A DNA stretch of 64,000 nucleotides from Salmonirosea aquatica (GCF_009296315.1 NZ_WHLY01000002.1:2046001-2110000); one strand, 5' to 3'. Numbered from the stretch's first letter, positions 27,289-36,659 are shown. Numbers and translations: made by a program. Notes: generated by a model from the sequence alone, not told the origin.

Positions 27289-29244
27289 ATGCTGATTACT
27301 CCCGGAAAATTACTGGCTGGCATCGATACCCCCGAAGATTTGCGCAAGCTGGACCGTGCGCTACTTCCGCAAGTTTGTAATGAACTACGCCAATTTATCA
27401 TTGACAATGTGTCGGTTTACGGCGGACATTTTGGAGCCAGCCTGGGGGTAGTTGAGCTTACCGTTGCGCTGCATTATGTCTTCAATACCCCCGATGACCA
27501 GCTAGTATGGGATGTAGGCCACCAGGCGTACGGCCATAAGATCCTGACCGGACGGCGCGATACGTTTTCCACCAACCGCTTCTATAAGGGCCTTTCGGGC
27601 TTCCCGAAGCGGGCCGAGAGTGATTTTGATGCCTTTGGCGTCGGCCATTCTTCCACTTCCATTTCGGCCGCTCTGGGGATGGCTGTAGCTTCTACCCTGC
27701 AGGGCAACCGGCAACGGCAGCACATTGCCGTGATTGGCGATGGTGCCATGACCGCCGGGCTGGCTTTTGAGGGAATGAATCATGCCGGTACGGCCGACAC
27801 CAATCTGCTGATTGTCCTGAACGATAATTGCATGGCCATCGACCCCAACGTGGGGGCATTGAAGGCGTACCTTACGGATATTACTACCTCCCACACCTAC
27901 AACAAGGTACGCGACGAGGTTTGGAATCTGCTGGGAAAAATGAGTAAGTTCGGCAAAAGTGCGCAGGAGATCGTTTCCAAGGTCGAGAATACGCTTAAGG
28001 TAGGTCTCTTGGAGCAAAGTAATCTTTTCGAATCCCTGGGCCTAAGGTACTTCGGTCCCATCGATGGCAATGATATTGAGCATGTGACGGACGTGCTCAA
28101 CGACCTCAAAAATATTCCCGGCCCCAAACTTCTCCATTGTCTGACCGTAAAAGGCAAAGGGTACGGCCCCGCTGAAAAAGACCAGACCAAGTGGCACGCG
28201 CCCGGCCTGTTCGATAAAGTAACGGGCGAAATCAAGAAGAAAATCTACGACACGCCCCAAGCACCCAAGTACCAGGATGTGTTCGGGCACACGATTGTGG
28301 AATTGGCTGAGAAGAATCCGAAAATCGTAGGTATTACACCCGCCATGCCTTCAGGATCATCGCTCAATATCATGATGAAGGCCATGCCCGACCGGGCCTT
28401 CGATGTCGGTATTGCCGAGCAACATGCCGTGACGTTCTCGGCGGGAATGGCCACGCGTGGCAGTGTGGTGTACTGCAATATTTACTCCACCTTCATGCAG
28501 CGGGCTTACGATCAGGTCGTGCACGATGTGTGCATCCAGGGCCTGCCCGTCATTTTCTGTCTCGACCGGGCGGGCATCGCCGGAGCCGATGGGCCTACCC
28601 ATCATGGCGCCTACGACATCGCCTACATGCGCTGTGTTCCCAACATGATCGTGTCGGCTCCCATGAACGAGCAGGAACTACGAAATCTGATGTATACAGC
28701 CCAGCTACCTAAAATCCAGCAAGGTACCCACGCCTTTACGATCCGCTACCCGCGTGGACAGGGTGTGATGCCCGAATGGCGCACATCCCTGGAAGAGATC
28801 GAAGTAGGCAAAGGCCGTAAAATCCGGGATGGCAGCGAGATAGCCATTCTAACGCTGGGCCATGTAGGCAACTATGCTGTAGAGGCCTGTGAAACCTTAC
28901 TGAAACAAGATATTTCTGCCGCCCATTACGACCTGCGCTTTGCCAAGCCGCTCGATGAGGCTATGTTGCACGAAGTATTTCAAAAGTATGACCGCATCCT
29001 GACCGTGGAAGATGGCTGCCTGCAAGGTGGTGTGGGTAGTGCCATCCTTGAATTCATGGTCGACCATGGCTATACCGCCCGTATCAAGAGGCTTGGCATC
29101 CCCGACCGTGTCATTGAGCACGGTGAACCCCACGAACTGCATCACGAGTGTGGCTTTGACACCGAAGGTATCGTACGGACTGTCCAGGAAATGATAGCGG
29201 TGGAGGTACGACTTACCGGGATGCGGCTTTCTCTGGATTTGTAG
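27289..29244 (+). CDS. dxs: 1-deoxy-D-xylulose-5-phosphate synthase
   Basis: 651 aa from ATG 27289 (an upstream in-frame start adds 18 non-conserved residues). Condenses pyruvate and glyceraldehyde-3-phosphate, the first step of the MEP isoprenoid pathway, using thiamine diphosphate. Motifs: GGHFGASLGVVELT, WDVGHQAYGHKILTGRR, GDGAMTAG with NDN (TPP/Mg site), GIAEQHAVTFSAGMA with its catalytic Glu, and DRAGIAGADGPTHHG. Supplies precursors for the carotenoids made by the CruF-like enzyme at 8.6 kb and for undecaprenyl carriers used by MraY. Confidence 0.97.
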   Translation: MLITPGKLLAGIDTPEDLRKLDRALLPQVCNELRQFIIDNVSVYGGHFGASLGVVELTVALHYVFNTPDDQLVWDVGHQAYGHKILTGRRDTFSTNRFYKGLSGFPKRAESDFDAFGVGHSSTSISAALGMAVASTLQGNRQRQHIAVIGDGAMTAGLAFEGMNHAGTADTNLLIVLNDNCMAIDPNVGALKAYLTDITTSHTYNKVRDEVWNLLGKMSKFGKSAQEIVSKVENTLKVGLLEQSNLFESLGLRYFGPIDGNDIEHVTDVLNDLKNIPGPKLLHCLTVKGKGYGPAEKDQTKWHAPGLFDKVTGEIKKKIYDTPQAPKYQDVFGHTIVELAEKNPKIVGITPAMPSGSSLNIMMKAMPDRAFDVGIAEQHAVTFSAGMATRGSVVYCNIYSTFMQRAYDQVVHDVCIQGLPVIFCLDRAGIAGADGPTHHGAYDIAYMRCVPNMIVSAPMNEQELRNLMYTAQLPKIQQGTHAFTIRYPRGQGVMPEWRTSLEEIEVGKGRKIRDGSEIAILTLGHVGNYAVEACETLLKQDISAAHYDLRFAKPLDEAMLHEVFQKYDRILTVEDGCLQGGVGSAILEFMVDHGYTARIKRLGIPDRVIEHGEPHELHHECGFDTEGIVRTVQEMIAVEVRLTGMRLSLDL

Positions 29245-29311
29245 TTGTAAGCCTGATCCCCGGCTTCTTCTTCCTGGCTATAACACACACTTGCACCGAA
29301 CTTCGGTTGCT

Positions 29312-31135
29312 ATGATAAGGTACAGGATTATTCTTTTGACCACACTAGCCAGTCTGCTGCTCTCGTCAGGTGGAATGGCTCAGGCCTTTCTCCAGCAAAT
29401 CGATACCGCGGCTCCCGACGACCGCGTCCTGCACTTACTCCACTACTACGACACCTGCCGGGCTTTCCGCGACCACTCCGCCTATGCCATCGGGATACTG
29501 CGGCGGGTCAATGAAATCGGAGAACGGAAACACGATGAACGGCTGCTCCAATACGCGCGGTACCTGGACGAAGCGCGCCAATGGGACAGCATTCCCGAAG
29601 CTCACCGCGTGGATTTCCTGCTCACCCTGGCACGACGGGCTACGGATGAAGGAGACGAACAGACTGCCGCCATCGCCCGGCACACCGCCGGTCAAATGCT
29701 CTTCGAAACCGGAGAATATGGAAAGGCCTTTGAGTACTTGCTGGCGGCCAATAAGGCTTTCAGGAAAATCGGCTATAGTCGGGTACCGCCCATTGGCCGG
29801 TACCTGTATGAGCTGGCTTCCGACTACTACCATTTCAACGAATATGAAAAGGCTATCCAACTGCTGAAAGAAGCCTCCCGCTACCCGTCTTATAATGCCA
29901 AAACGGCCATTCAGACGCGTAATACCCTGGGCATGGCCTATACCTGGCTGGCCGCTACCCGGGATTCGGCCCTCTATGTACAGGCTGAACGCAGTTACCA
30001 GCGAGCCCGGCAAGTAGCCGGATATTACGGTGACTCGCTCTGGGTGGGTATCGCCACCGGAAACCTGGCCAATGTGTACGAAAATCAGCACCAATGGGCC
30101 AAAGCCCTGCAATCCTACCTCACCAGCTACCGGATCGGACTAAAATTCGGCGGGCAGAGTTTTTCTCCCAGTAGCGAGGCTATCAGCATTGCCGGCCTGT
30201 ACCTCCGGCTTGGCCGACCCGATAGCTGCCTGCACTACCTGCGGCGTTCACTGATCCTGACACGACTGGTTCCCGGCAGTGGCAATCGCTTTGAAAATGA
30301 GTATTTTCAGAAAAATTACTACGATGCAGCCCGTAGGTACTATTGGGCCATCGGCGATGCGCGCCAGGCGTATGCCTACTTCGACAGCCTGTCGGTTGTG
30401 GAGAAGCGCATCAGCAAGCGCCAGAAAACCGACCAGATTTCGATGGTGCAGAAGAAATTACTGATTCAGAAGCACCAGTCGGAAGTAGAAGGGCTCGAAG
30501 CCAGACAGCAAGCCCAGCAAAGGCAGTTCTGGATCGTGGCGATCCTGCTGGCCCTGCTGGCCGGGCTGTTTATACGGTTGTACTACCTGAGCCGTCTCCG
30601 CCGCCGGCAGGAGCGAGTTATTGGGGCTGAAAAGGAGAAATCGCTGCGGCTGGAAAAGCAAATCGTGGAAACGGAACTTCAACGAGCCCAGGCCGACCTG
30701 TCGGGCTATATAGAAAACCTGCGCCAGAAAGAAGCCCTGATCGACTCCATCACTGCTCAGCTGGAGCGTCTCACCCCAGCGTCTGTTGAAACCAATGAAT
30801 CACGCTCCCTGCTGGCTACCCGACAAAATCTGATTGATTCGAGCCTGCTGACCAACGACGACTGGGACGAGTTCCGTCGGCGATTCGAGCGGGTGCATCC
30901 GGGTTTTTTCTGGCAACTAAAAACGTACTTCTCCGACATCAGCCCCGCCGAAGAGCGGCTATTGGCCCTCTCCCGGCTTCACCTCGACACCCGGCAGATG
31001 AGCCGGATGCTGGGCATCTCGCCCCATTCCATCCGCATGACCCGTTACCGACTGCGCAAGAAAATCGGGGCCGAGGCGCATGAACTTCTCTCTGAATTTC
31101 TCGGTGAGTCTGCGGAAGATTCCGTAACCAGCTGA
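29312..31135 (+). CDS. TPR-transmembrane-HTH regulator
   Basis: 607 aa from ATG 29312, which opens a signal peptide (IILLTTLASLLLSSGGMAQ). A periplasmic TPR region (~30-380) precedes a single membrane helix (FWIVAILLALLAGLFIRLYYL, ~about 405-425), a coiled coil, and a C-terminal helix-turn-helix of the LuxR/sigma-4-like type (SPAEERLLALSRLHLDTRQMSRMLGIS, cut here in two: the recognition helix is HSIRMTRYRLRKK). One-piece transmembrane regulators of this design are common in Bacteroidota, and their signals are unknown. The next gene, a secreted T9SS cargo, is a likely target. Confidence 0.8.
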   Translation: MIRYRIILLTTLASLLLSSGGMAQAFLQQIDTAAPDDRVLHLLHYYDTCRAFRDHSAYAIGILRRVNEIGERKHDERLLQYARYLDEARQWDSIPEAHRVDFLLTLARRATDEGDEQTAAIARHTAGQMLFETGEYGKAFEYLLAANKAFRKIGYSRVPPIGRYLYELASDYYHFNEYEKAIQLLKEASRYPSYNAKTAIQTRNTLGMAYTWLAATRDSALYVQAERSYQRARQVAGYYGDSLWVGIATGNLANVYENQHQWAKALQSYLTSYRIGLKFGGQSFSPSSEAISIAGLYLRLGRPDSCLHYLRRSLILTRLVPGSGNRFENEYFQKNYYDAARRYYWAIGDARQAYAYFDSLSVVEKRISKRQKTDQISMVQKKLLIQKHQSEVEGLEARQQAQQRQFWIVAILLALLAGLFIRLYYLSRLRRRQERVIGAEKEKSLRLEKQIVETELQRAQADLSGYIENLRQKEALIDSITAQLERLTPASVETNESRSLLATRQNLIDSSLLTNDDWDEFRRRFERVHPGFFWQLKTYFSDISPAEERLLALSRLHLDTRQMSRMLGISPHSIRMTRYRLRKKIGAEAHELLSEFLGESAEDSVTS

Positions 31136-31162
31136 TTTTCAAATTCTCTATTTTTTTGTAGA

Positions 31163-31191
31163 TACGTTTGTATATGCCTAAAAATAGGCAT
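31163..31191 (+). promoter_or_regulatory. Promoter and palindrome before the beta-helix T9SS gene
   Basis: TACGTTTG (31163-31170) fits TAnnTTTG exactly. Immediately after it a perfect palindrome ATGCCTA-AAAA-TAGGCAT (31174-31191) covers the expected transcription start, as an operator or 5'-UTR hairpin would. Confidence 0.45.
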
Positions 31192-31277
31192 TTGGGAGAG
31201 GTTGGGCTTGTTTTGGGCTTGTCAAAGCGACATAACAGCCTATCTTCCTTAAACCCATTAATCCAGGCAATCCTTCT

Positions 31278-34016
31278 ATGAAATCACAACATCTACCAAT
31301 CCAGCGCGGCCGTTACGGGGCCGTCCCCTGCTTTACTTGGTTGATTCTGCTCGGCAGCCTCTTTATTCAAAGCCATCAGGGCGTAGCGCAATTTAACGTC
31401 ACGAACAACAACAATGATGGAGCAGGAAGTTTACGGGCCGCTATCGCAGCCGGCAACGCTACCGGGACGGACTATACAATCAGTCTCCAAACAGCTGGTC
31501 CGATCAGTCTGACAAGCGTTTTGCCGGATATTACCCAATCCTGCACGATCACAGGGGTGACCTCACTTACTCCTGCGACCACCACAGGTGGAACTGTTAT
31601 TGAGCGTAGTACTGCTCCCGGGGTACCGGATTTTCGACTTTTCAAAGCCATTACCCCGGACAAAGAACTTACGCTGACCGATATCGTTCTGCAAAATGGA
31701 GTAGGCAACGAAGGAGAGAATAAACAGGGTGGTGGAGGTGTATTGACCGATAACGGCGTAGCGCTAATGATGGTCCGCTGTGTCGTACGGAACTGCCTTA
31801 TACCCCAGAATCGCCACGGCGGGGGAGTACAAGTAGTAGAAGGCAGAGGCACGTTTATCGACTGTGAATTCCAAAACAATGGTGCGCCCATTAATATACC
31901 AGACACTAGGGGAGGGGCTGTTAATATTGGGGATAACAGTAGCGGAAACCCAGATGATGTTACGTTTTTACGTTGCACATTCGTAGGCAATTCCGCTGAG
32001 CGGGGGGGAGGCGTTTTTTCTGCAGGAGCCGTAAATTTCACCAATTGTACATTCGATGCAAATACCGGTTATGGTGGTGATATTTATGGATATACTGGAA
32101 ATGCTGATGTAATTGGATGTACCTTCAGAAATAACCCAGACGTCAATCTTTTTAGTTTCTTTAGTCCCTACCGTATAATCAACTCATTATTTATCGGGGC
32201 AACTTTCGGTGGGGGCAACACTACTTCGCTGGGCGGCAACGTAACCAATTACAACGGCGGTTATGTGTTTGATCAGAGCAGTGATAAGAACAACCAGGTC
32301 ATCGTGTTGGGGGAGCTACAACAAAATAGCGGCGGGCTCGTCCGTACCTTTGCCCTCGGTGCGTGTAGTCCGGCCGTGAATGCCGGGATCAGTTCAACCA
32401 CGCAATCCGGCATCACGTTACCAACGACCGATGCAAATAACCAGCCCCGCGTAGGCTTACCCGATGCTGGGTCTTATGAATTTCAATCGCCCGCCATCAG
32501 CGGGCTGGCCGCATTCTATTGTAAGGACGCCGCAGCCGTCACGCTGATGGGTACCCCCTCGGGCGGCGGCTTCACCATCGACAACCAGGCCGCTACTCAG
32601 CTTGACCCAGCCAGTCTTTCGGCTGGCAACCACACGGTCCGTTACACCGTCACCGAGAACAGCTGCACGGTTTTTACCGAGCAGAGCGTAGAAATCAAGC
32701 CGCTGCCCAACGCCAGCTTCACCGGCCTGGCCGGACCCTACTGCGCCGATGCGGCCTCCATCACCCTGAACCCCGCCACGCCGGGGGGTACCTTCTCCGG
32801 GCCGGGCGTCGCGGGCACCACCTTCACCCCCGCCAACGCCGGCAGCGGCGGCACGATCACCTACACAGTGACGGTCGACGGCTGTACCAGCACCAGCAGC
32901 CAGAACGTGACGGTCAATCCATTGCCCAACGCCAGCTTCGCCGGCCTGGCCGGACCCTACTGCGCCAATGCTAGCCCCGTCACCCTATTGCCCACCACAC
33001 CGGGGGGTACCTTCTCCGGGCCCGGCATGTCGGGCAACACCTTCGCCCCCGCCAACGCCGGCAGCGGCGGCACGATCACCTACACCGTGACGGTCGACGG
33101 CTGCACCAGCACCAGCAGCCAGAACGTGACGGTCAAACCGCTGCCCAATACCAGCTTCTCCGGCCTGGCCAGCTCCTACTGCGCCGATGCGGCCGCCATC
33201 ACCCTCACGCCCACCACGCCGGGGGGTACCTTCTCCGGGCCTGGCGTCGCGGATAATACCTTCACCCCGGCCAACGCCGGCAGCGGCGGCACGATCACTT
33301 ACACCGTGACCGTCGACGGCTGCACCAGCACCAGCAGCCAGAACGTCACCGTGCGCCCGCCCATCAACCTGACCACCTCGCCCAACACCTCGGTCGTCTA
33401 CGGCTACGGCAGCAGCTGCACCACCCTGACGGCCAGCGCCACCGGCGGCACGGGTACCCTGCGCCTGGCGTGGAGCAACGGAGCCACGGGCAACTCGACC
33501 CAAGTCTGCCCCACCCAGACGACGACCTACACCGTCACGGCCACCGACGCAGCGGGCTGCTCGGCCACCAAAATCATTACCGTGACGGTCAACGACGTGC
33601 GCTGCGGCTATGGGGGTGTGAAGATGTGCCAGGGTGGCCGGGAAACCTGCGTGGCGCAGTACCTGGTGCCCACCTACCTGCGCTTCGGCTACACGCTCGG
33701 CGGCTGCAACAGCAGCACCCCCGCCCGCATCGGCTACGAGCAGGCACAGGAGGTACCCCTGAGCCTGTCGCTGAAGGCTTACCCCAATCCCACACAGGAC
33801 GCCCTAACGGTGGAGGTACTGGCTCCGGTGGCGGGGATGGCCACCTTCGAGCTGCTGGACGTGGCGGGGCGTGCGCGGCAGGTACGCCAGCAGGAACTTA
33901 CCGAAGGGCACAACGAGGTGGAGTTTAGGCTGGGGAGTTTGCCAGCGGGCATCTACCTCATTCGGGCCGTGGACGCGATGAATCGGCAGGGGGTACTGAG
34001 AATCAGTAAGCAGTAG
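31278..34016 (+). CDS. T9SS-secreted beta-helix protein with Ig-like repeats
   Basis: 912 aa. Signal peptide ending GVAQ, then a right-handed parallel beta-helix region (~45-390) that opens with the TNNNNDGAGSLRAAI signature of choice-of-anchor/polymorphic outer-membrane proteins. Next come an Ig-like segment, three nearly identical 73-residue modules (PYCADAASITL, TPGGTFSGPGV, NAGSGGTITYTVTVDGC), a PKD-like module (GTLRLAWSNGATGNST), and a C-terminal sorting domain with KAYPNPTQD and GIYLIRA. Probably a cell-surface or secreted adhesin or carbohydrate-binding protein. Shares the T9SS tail with the 2141-7147 adhesin. Confidence 0.82.
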   Translation: MKSQHLPIQRGRYGAVPCFTWLILLGSLFIQSHQGVAQFNVTNNNNDGAGSLRAAIAAGNATGTDYTISLQTAGPISLTSVLPDITQSCTITGVTSLTPATTTGGTVIERSTAPGVPDFRLFKAITPDKELTLTDIVLQNGVGNEGENKQGGGGVLTDNGVALMMVRCVVRNCLIPQNRHGGGVQVVEGRGTFIDCEFQNNGAPINIPDTRGGAVNIGDNSSGNPDDVTFLRCTFVGNSAERGGGVFSAGAVNFTNCTFDANTGYGGDIYGYTGNADVIGCTFRNNPDVNLFSFFSPYRIINSLFIGATFGGGNTTSLGGNVTNYNGGYVFDQSSDKNNQVIVLGELQQNSGGLVRTFALGACSPAVNAGISSTTQSGITLPTTDANNQPRVGLPDAGSYEFQSPAISGLAAFYCKDAAAVTLMGTPSGGGFTIDNQAATQLDPASLSAGNHTVRYTVTENSCTVFTEQSVEIKPLPNASFTGLAGPYCADAASITLNPATPGGTFSGPGVAGTTFTPANAGSGGTITYTVTVDGCTSTSSQNVTVNPLPNASFAGLAGPYCANASPVTLLPTTPGGTFSGPGMSGNTFAPANAGSGGTITYTVTVDGCTSTSSQNVTVKPLPNTSFSGLASSYCADAAAITLTPTTPGGTFSGPGVADNTFTPANAGSGGTITYTVTVDGCTSTSSQNVTVRPPINLTTSPNTSVVYGYGSSCTTLTASATGGTGTLRLAWSNGATGNSTQVCPTQTTTYTVTATDAAGCSATKIITVTVNDVRCGYGGVKMCQGGRETCVAQYLVPTYLRFGYTLGGCNSSTPARIGYEQAQEVPLSLSLKAYPNPTQDALTVEVLAPVAGMATFELLDVAGRARQVRQQELTEGHNEVEFRLGSLPAGIYLIRAVDAMNRQGVLRISKQ
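32702..33357 (+). repeat. Three tandem 219-bp repeats
   Basis: Copies begin at about 32702, 32921 and 33140, each 219 bp (73 codons) and highly similar at the DNA level, encoding the Ig-like modules of the preceding gene. A substrate for copy-number change. Confidence 0.85.
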
Positions 34017-34050
34017 AGAAAAGTCTTCGGCTATCTTTTATACACACGCT

Positions 34051-34084
34051 GGCCAGCGGGGATTTCTCCCCGCTGGCCCTTTCG
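34051..34084 (+). terminator. Terminator of the beta-helix T9SS gene
   Basis: GGCCAGCGGGGA (34051-34062) pairs perfectly with TCCCCGCTGGCC (34067-34078) around TTTC, followed by a weak CTTTC. Confidence 0.75.
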
Positions 34085-34122
34085 GACGCTTACCTTTTCC
34101 ACTACCTTCAATTCCCCTTTCC

Positions 34123-35232
34123 ATGAAAAAAGAACTCTCCTCTATTCCTGAAAAAACAACCCTACCGACCAGGCGAAAAGCTTTGCTAGTGGGTAGTATG
34201 CCCTTCGCCGACGAGGCTACCTGCATGGAACGCGCCCTCGACCTACTGGGCCCCGATTTGCGTTGTCTGCCCGACGGCGAAATCGGCGACAAGACACCCG
34301 CCTTCCCCCAAGGCAACCGCATCGCCTGGGTCGTGTATGCCATCGAGAAGCTAACCGAAGATGAGAAAAGCTGGAAAATTGTGAAACACCCCATTCGGGG
34401 AGCCGACGGCATGGCCGCCACCTACGACGATTTCCAGAAACTTAAGCCTCGCCATTCACCCGCCGATATGCCCGAGCACGTGCGGCTGGGCTACGACGAC
34501 TTCTTTCGCCGCAGCTACCCCATATTCCGGCACTTGCGCCAGCGACACGATCTGCCCGCCCTGAAATTCCAGATGGGGGTACCTACAGGCTTTGCGATGG
34601 GCTTTGCCTTTGCCAGTCCCATCACCTGGCTGCGCTATACCTACGCCTTCAATACAGTGATCGCCCGCGAGGTCAACGCCGTGCTGGCCGAAGCGGGTCA
34701 CGACGTGGTGGTCCAGATTGAGGTACCTCCGGAGTTGTATGCTGCCTACAAACTACCCGCTCCTCTGATGGGCCTGGCCCTGCGCCCGATTCTGGATTTG
34801 TTGGGCAAAATCACGCCCGGTGCCCGCATCGGGATGCACTTGTGCCTGGGCGACTTCCACAATGAAGCGCTGGTACACCCCAAAACGCTGGGCAAGATGG
34901 TGGCATTCTCCAACAAATTAGTAGCCGCCTGGCCTACCCAACACACGCTGGATTACGTGCATTACCCCTTTGCGGAGGGTCTGGTGCCGCCATCGACCGC
35001 AGCGGGCTATTACGCGCCGTTGAAGCACATCGACCTGCCGGGCGACACCCGTTTTGTGGCGGGATTTGTCCACGAAAAGCGGACGCTCGCCGAGAACCGG
35101 CACATTCTGCAAAGCATCGAAGCCGCTCGTGTACAGGCCGTAGACGTGGCTTGCTCGTGCGGACTGGGCCGCCGGACGCTCGACACGGCCACCGAGCTCA
35201 TGGAGCGGATGGCGCAACTGATTCATGTGTAG
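34123..35232 (+). CDS. MetE/UROD-superfamily protein
   Basis: 369 aa TIM-barrel protein resembling the C-terminal half of cobalamin-independent methionine synthase. It keeps a likely zinc site: HLC in GMHLCLGD (the HxC of MetE) and Cys in ACSCGLGRR. The conserved start (LLVGSMPFADEATCM) and PDGEIGDK are like the uncharacterised MetE-like subgroup. It lacks the N-terminal barrel, so it is not a full MetE. It may move methyl groups or act on a small molecule; substrate unknown. It is followed after 45 bp by an ABM-type protein. Confidence 0.7.
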   Translation: MKKELSSIPEKTTLPTRRKALLVGSMPFADEATCMERALDLLGPDLRCLPDGEIGDKTPAFPQGNRIAWVVYAIEKLTEDEKSWKIVKHPIRGADGMAATYDDFQKLKPRHSPADMPEHVRLGYDDFFRRSYPIFRHLRQRHDLPALKFQMGVPTGFAMGFAFASPITWLRYTYAFNTVIAREVNAVLAEAGHDVVVQIEVPPELYAAYKLPAPLMGLALRPILDLLGKITPGARIGMHLCLGDFHNEALVHPKTLGKMVAFSNKLVAAWPTQHTLDYVHYPFAEGLVPPSTAAGYYAPLKHIDLPGDTRFVAGFVHEKRTLAENRHILQSIEAARVQAVDVACSCGLGRRTLDTATELMERMAQLIHV

Positions 35233-35277
35233 ATCCTTGATGCGTTTTTTTCTTTTTTCACTAAACCAACCATCACG

Positions 35278-35574
35278 ATGTACGCAAGAATTGTTCAGGT
35301 TCCGATTCGGGCCGAATCGGCCACCGACGCTACCGACTACTACCGCAATTCGGTTGGCCCCGCTTTTAAGCAACAGGAAGGCTTCAAAAACAGCCGTTTC
35401 CTGATCGACTCGGCCAACGGAAAGTGTCTGTTTGTCACGCTCTGGGAATCCGAGGAAGCCCGGGCAAAGTCCGAAAACGACGGGCTTCTGGAAAATACAC
35501 TGGCCAACATGAAGCAGTACTTCGCCGGATCGCCCACGGTGGACTATTACGAAGTCGTGGAAGAAGTAGCTTAA
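35278..35574 (+). CDS. Antibiotic-biosynthesis-monooxygenase-like (ABM) small protein
   Basis: 98 aa, ferredoxin-like alpha/beta fold: RIVQVPI strand, helix with YYRNSVGPAFKQQ, GFKNSRFLID, LFVTLWESEEARAKS and a C-terminal strand. ABM-fold proteins are often cofactor-free oxygenases or heme-degrading enzymes, but many have no known role. Located 45 bp after the MetE-like gene and before a strong terminator, so the two form a likely bicistronic unit. Confidence 0.7.
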   Translation: MYARIVQVPIRAESATDATDYYRNSVGPAFKQQEGFKNSRFLIDSANGKCLFVTLWESEEARAKSENDGLLENTLANMKQYFAGSPTVDYYEVVEEVA

Positions 35575-35650
35575 TGGGTTGCGTCTCCGGGCCAATCAAG
35601 CCACTTCTGAACGGTGGCCGCGCAAAATCTGGCGGAATTTGTTGGTATGT

Positions 35651-35689
35651 AAAAGGAACGAGTGGCCGCCTTAGCCACTCGTTCCTTTT
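35651..35689 (+). terminator. Strong terminator after the ABM gene
   Basis: AAAGGAACGAGTGGC (35652-35666) pairs perfectly with GCCACTCGTTCCTTT (35674-35688) and ends in T4. It is symmetric and could serve both strands. Confidence 0.88.
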
Positions 35690-35915
35690 GTTAGGGGGCG
35701 AATATTCATCACTGGGCATGACGATACTGCTTACTTGATAGGGCGGTACGCACTGCTGCTGAGTCAATCTGTCCCAACCCGTGACCCGCTACGATTTCGG
35801 TATTGTGCACGCCAGCCTATTGCCACACGGGTACCCCGGTTCCTCTTCCCAGGCTTCATTTTGCGTGTTTTCTTCGCGTTTTGCGCGGTTTTTAGGCAGA
35901 AAAAGGCTCCGTGCA

Positions 35916-35969
35916 ACAATAGACTAACTTTTTAAACAATACACCAAGCTTCTGGGACAATACGCCAAG
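35916..35969 (+). promoter_or_regulatory. Three phased direct repeats, possible LytTR operator
   Basis: ACAATAGACTAAC (35916), ACAATACACCAAG (35936) and ACAATACGCCAAG (35957) are spaced 20 and 21 bp, about two helical turns, upstream of the exported-protein gene at 36073. LytTR regulators bind direct repeats at this spacing, and a LytTR gene sits at 36778. Confidence 0.4.
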
Positions 35970-36072
35970 TCGGGTTGGTCGTAACCCGCGACCTTTGTAT
36001 TGTTCGCTGCTGGTCAATGCGCGGACACTTTCAATCACTCATTCTATCATAAACACTTTAAATAACAAGATC

Positions 36073-36549
36073 ATGAAAACGCTCCAAACTTCCGCCATGA
36101 CCCTGATGCTAGCCCTGTTGACTTCCGCTACCCTGCTGGCCCAATCCGAAATCTTAGCCAAAGCTACCCCCGAACCGGTAGCCTCCGTGAAACATGCCTA
36201 CATAGCAGCTCCCGTCCTTCCCACCTCCGCCACCAGCCCCGAAAGCAAAACCTTCGGTATCGGCCTCTACCGGGTGCGGGAATCGATGACCATGCGCCTG
36301 ACCCTGGAGAAAAAAGCGGGCGAAAAAGTGCTCGTGCGGCTGCTCAATCAGCAGGGCCAGGTCCTGCACCAGGAGGTGGTGGGCCGGCAAACGAAAGTGT
36401 ACGGCTGCAACTTCGACTTCTCCACGAGTAAGGATGGCAGCTACACCATCGAGGTGGTCAACGGAGACGAAGTCCAGCACAAAACCGTCACGCTCTCCAC
36501 CGCAAAAGTGGTCGAAACACCCGCCCGCACATTGATCGCCATGCAGTAG
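36073..36549 (+). CDS. Exported beta-sandwich protein, unknown
   Basis: 158 aa from ATG 36073 (upstream frame rejected: it adds 26 residues before a clear signal peptide ending LLAQ). The mature core (VLVRLLNQQGQVLHQEVVG then DGSYTIEVVNGD) resembles the beta-sandwich of T9SS sorting domains and small Bacteroidota periplasmic proteins. No catalytic motif. It sits between phased direct repeats and a terminator, so it is an independent, probably regulated gene. Confidence 0.65.
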   Translation: MKTLQTSAMTLMLALLTSATLLAQSEILAKATPEPVASVKHAYIAAPVLPTSATSPESKTFGIGLYRVRESMTMRLTLEKKAGEKVLVRLLNQQGQVLHQEVVGRQTKVYGCNFDFSTSKDGSYTIEVVNGDEVQHKTVTLSTAKVVETPARTLIAMQ

Positions 36550-36628
36550 GGTACCCTGCCCTGTGGCAAGCTCCGGCTTTCCGGCTATATCCTGGCCACA
36601 CCACTCTTGAAACCTCCTCTATTTCCAG

Positions 36629-36659
36629 AAAACCCCGGTAGTAAGTTATCGGGGTTTTC
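36629..36659 (+). terminator. Terminator after the exported beta-sandwich gene
   Basis: GAAAACCCCG (36629-36638) pairs with CGGGGTTTTC (36650-36659) around an 11-nt loop. Confidence 0.75.

Larger units (their letters stand above)
35575..36072. other. 498-bp intergenic region
   Basis: No convincing gene. It holds the terminator at 35651-35689 and, near its end, three direct repeats ACAATAnnCYAA spaced 20-21 bp (35916-35969). The stretch between shows nothing recognised. Confidence 0.6.

Noticed and set aside
32985-33503. A minus-strand frame rich in Gly, Arg and Ala opposite the T9SS repeats
   Set aside because: Its repeats are the complement of the real 219-bp repeats; composition is typical of antisense in GC-rich DNA.
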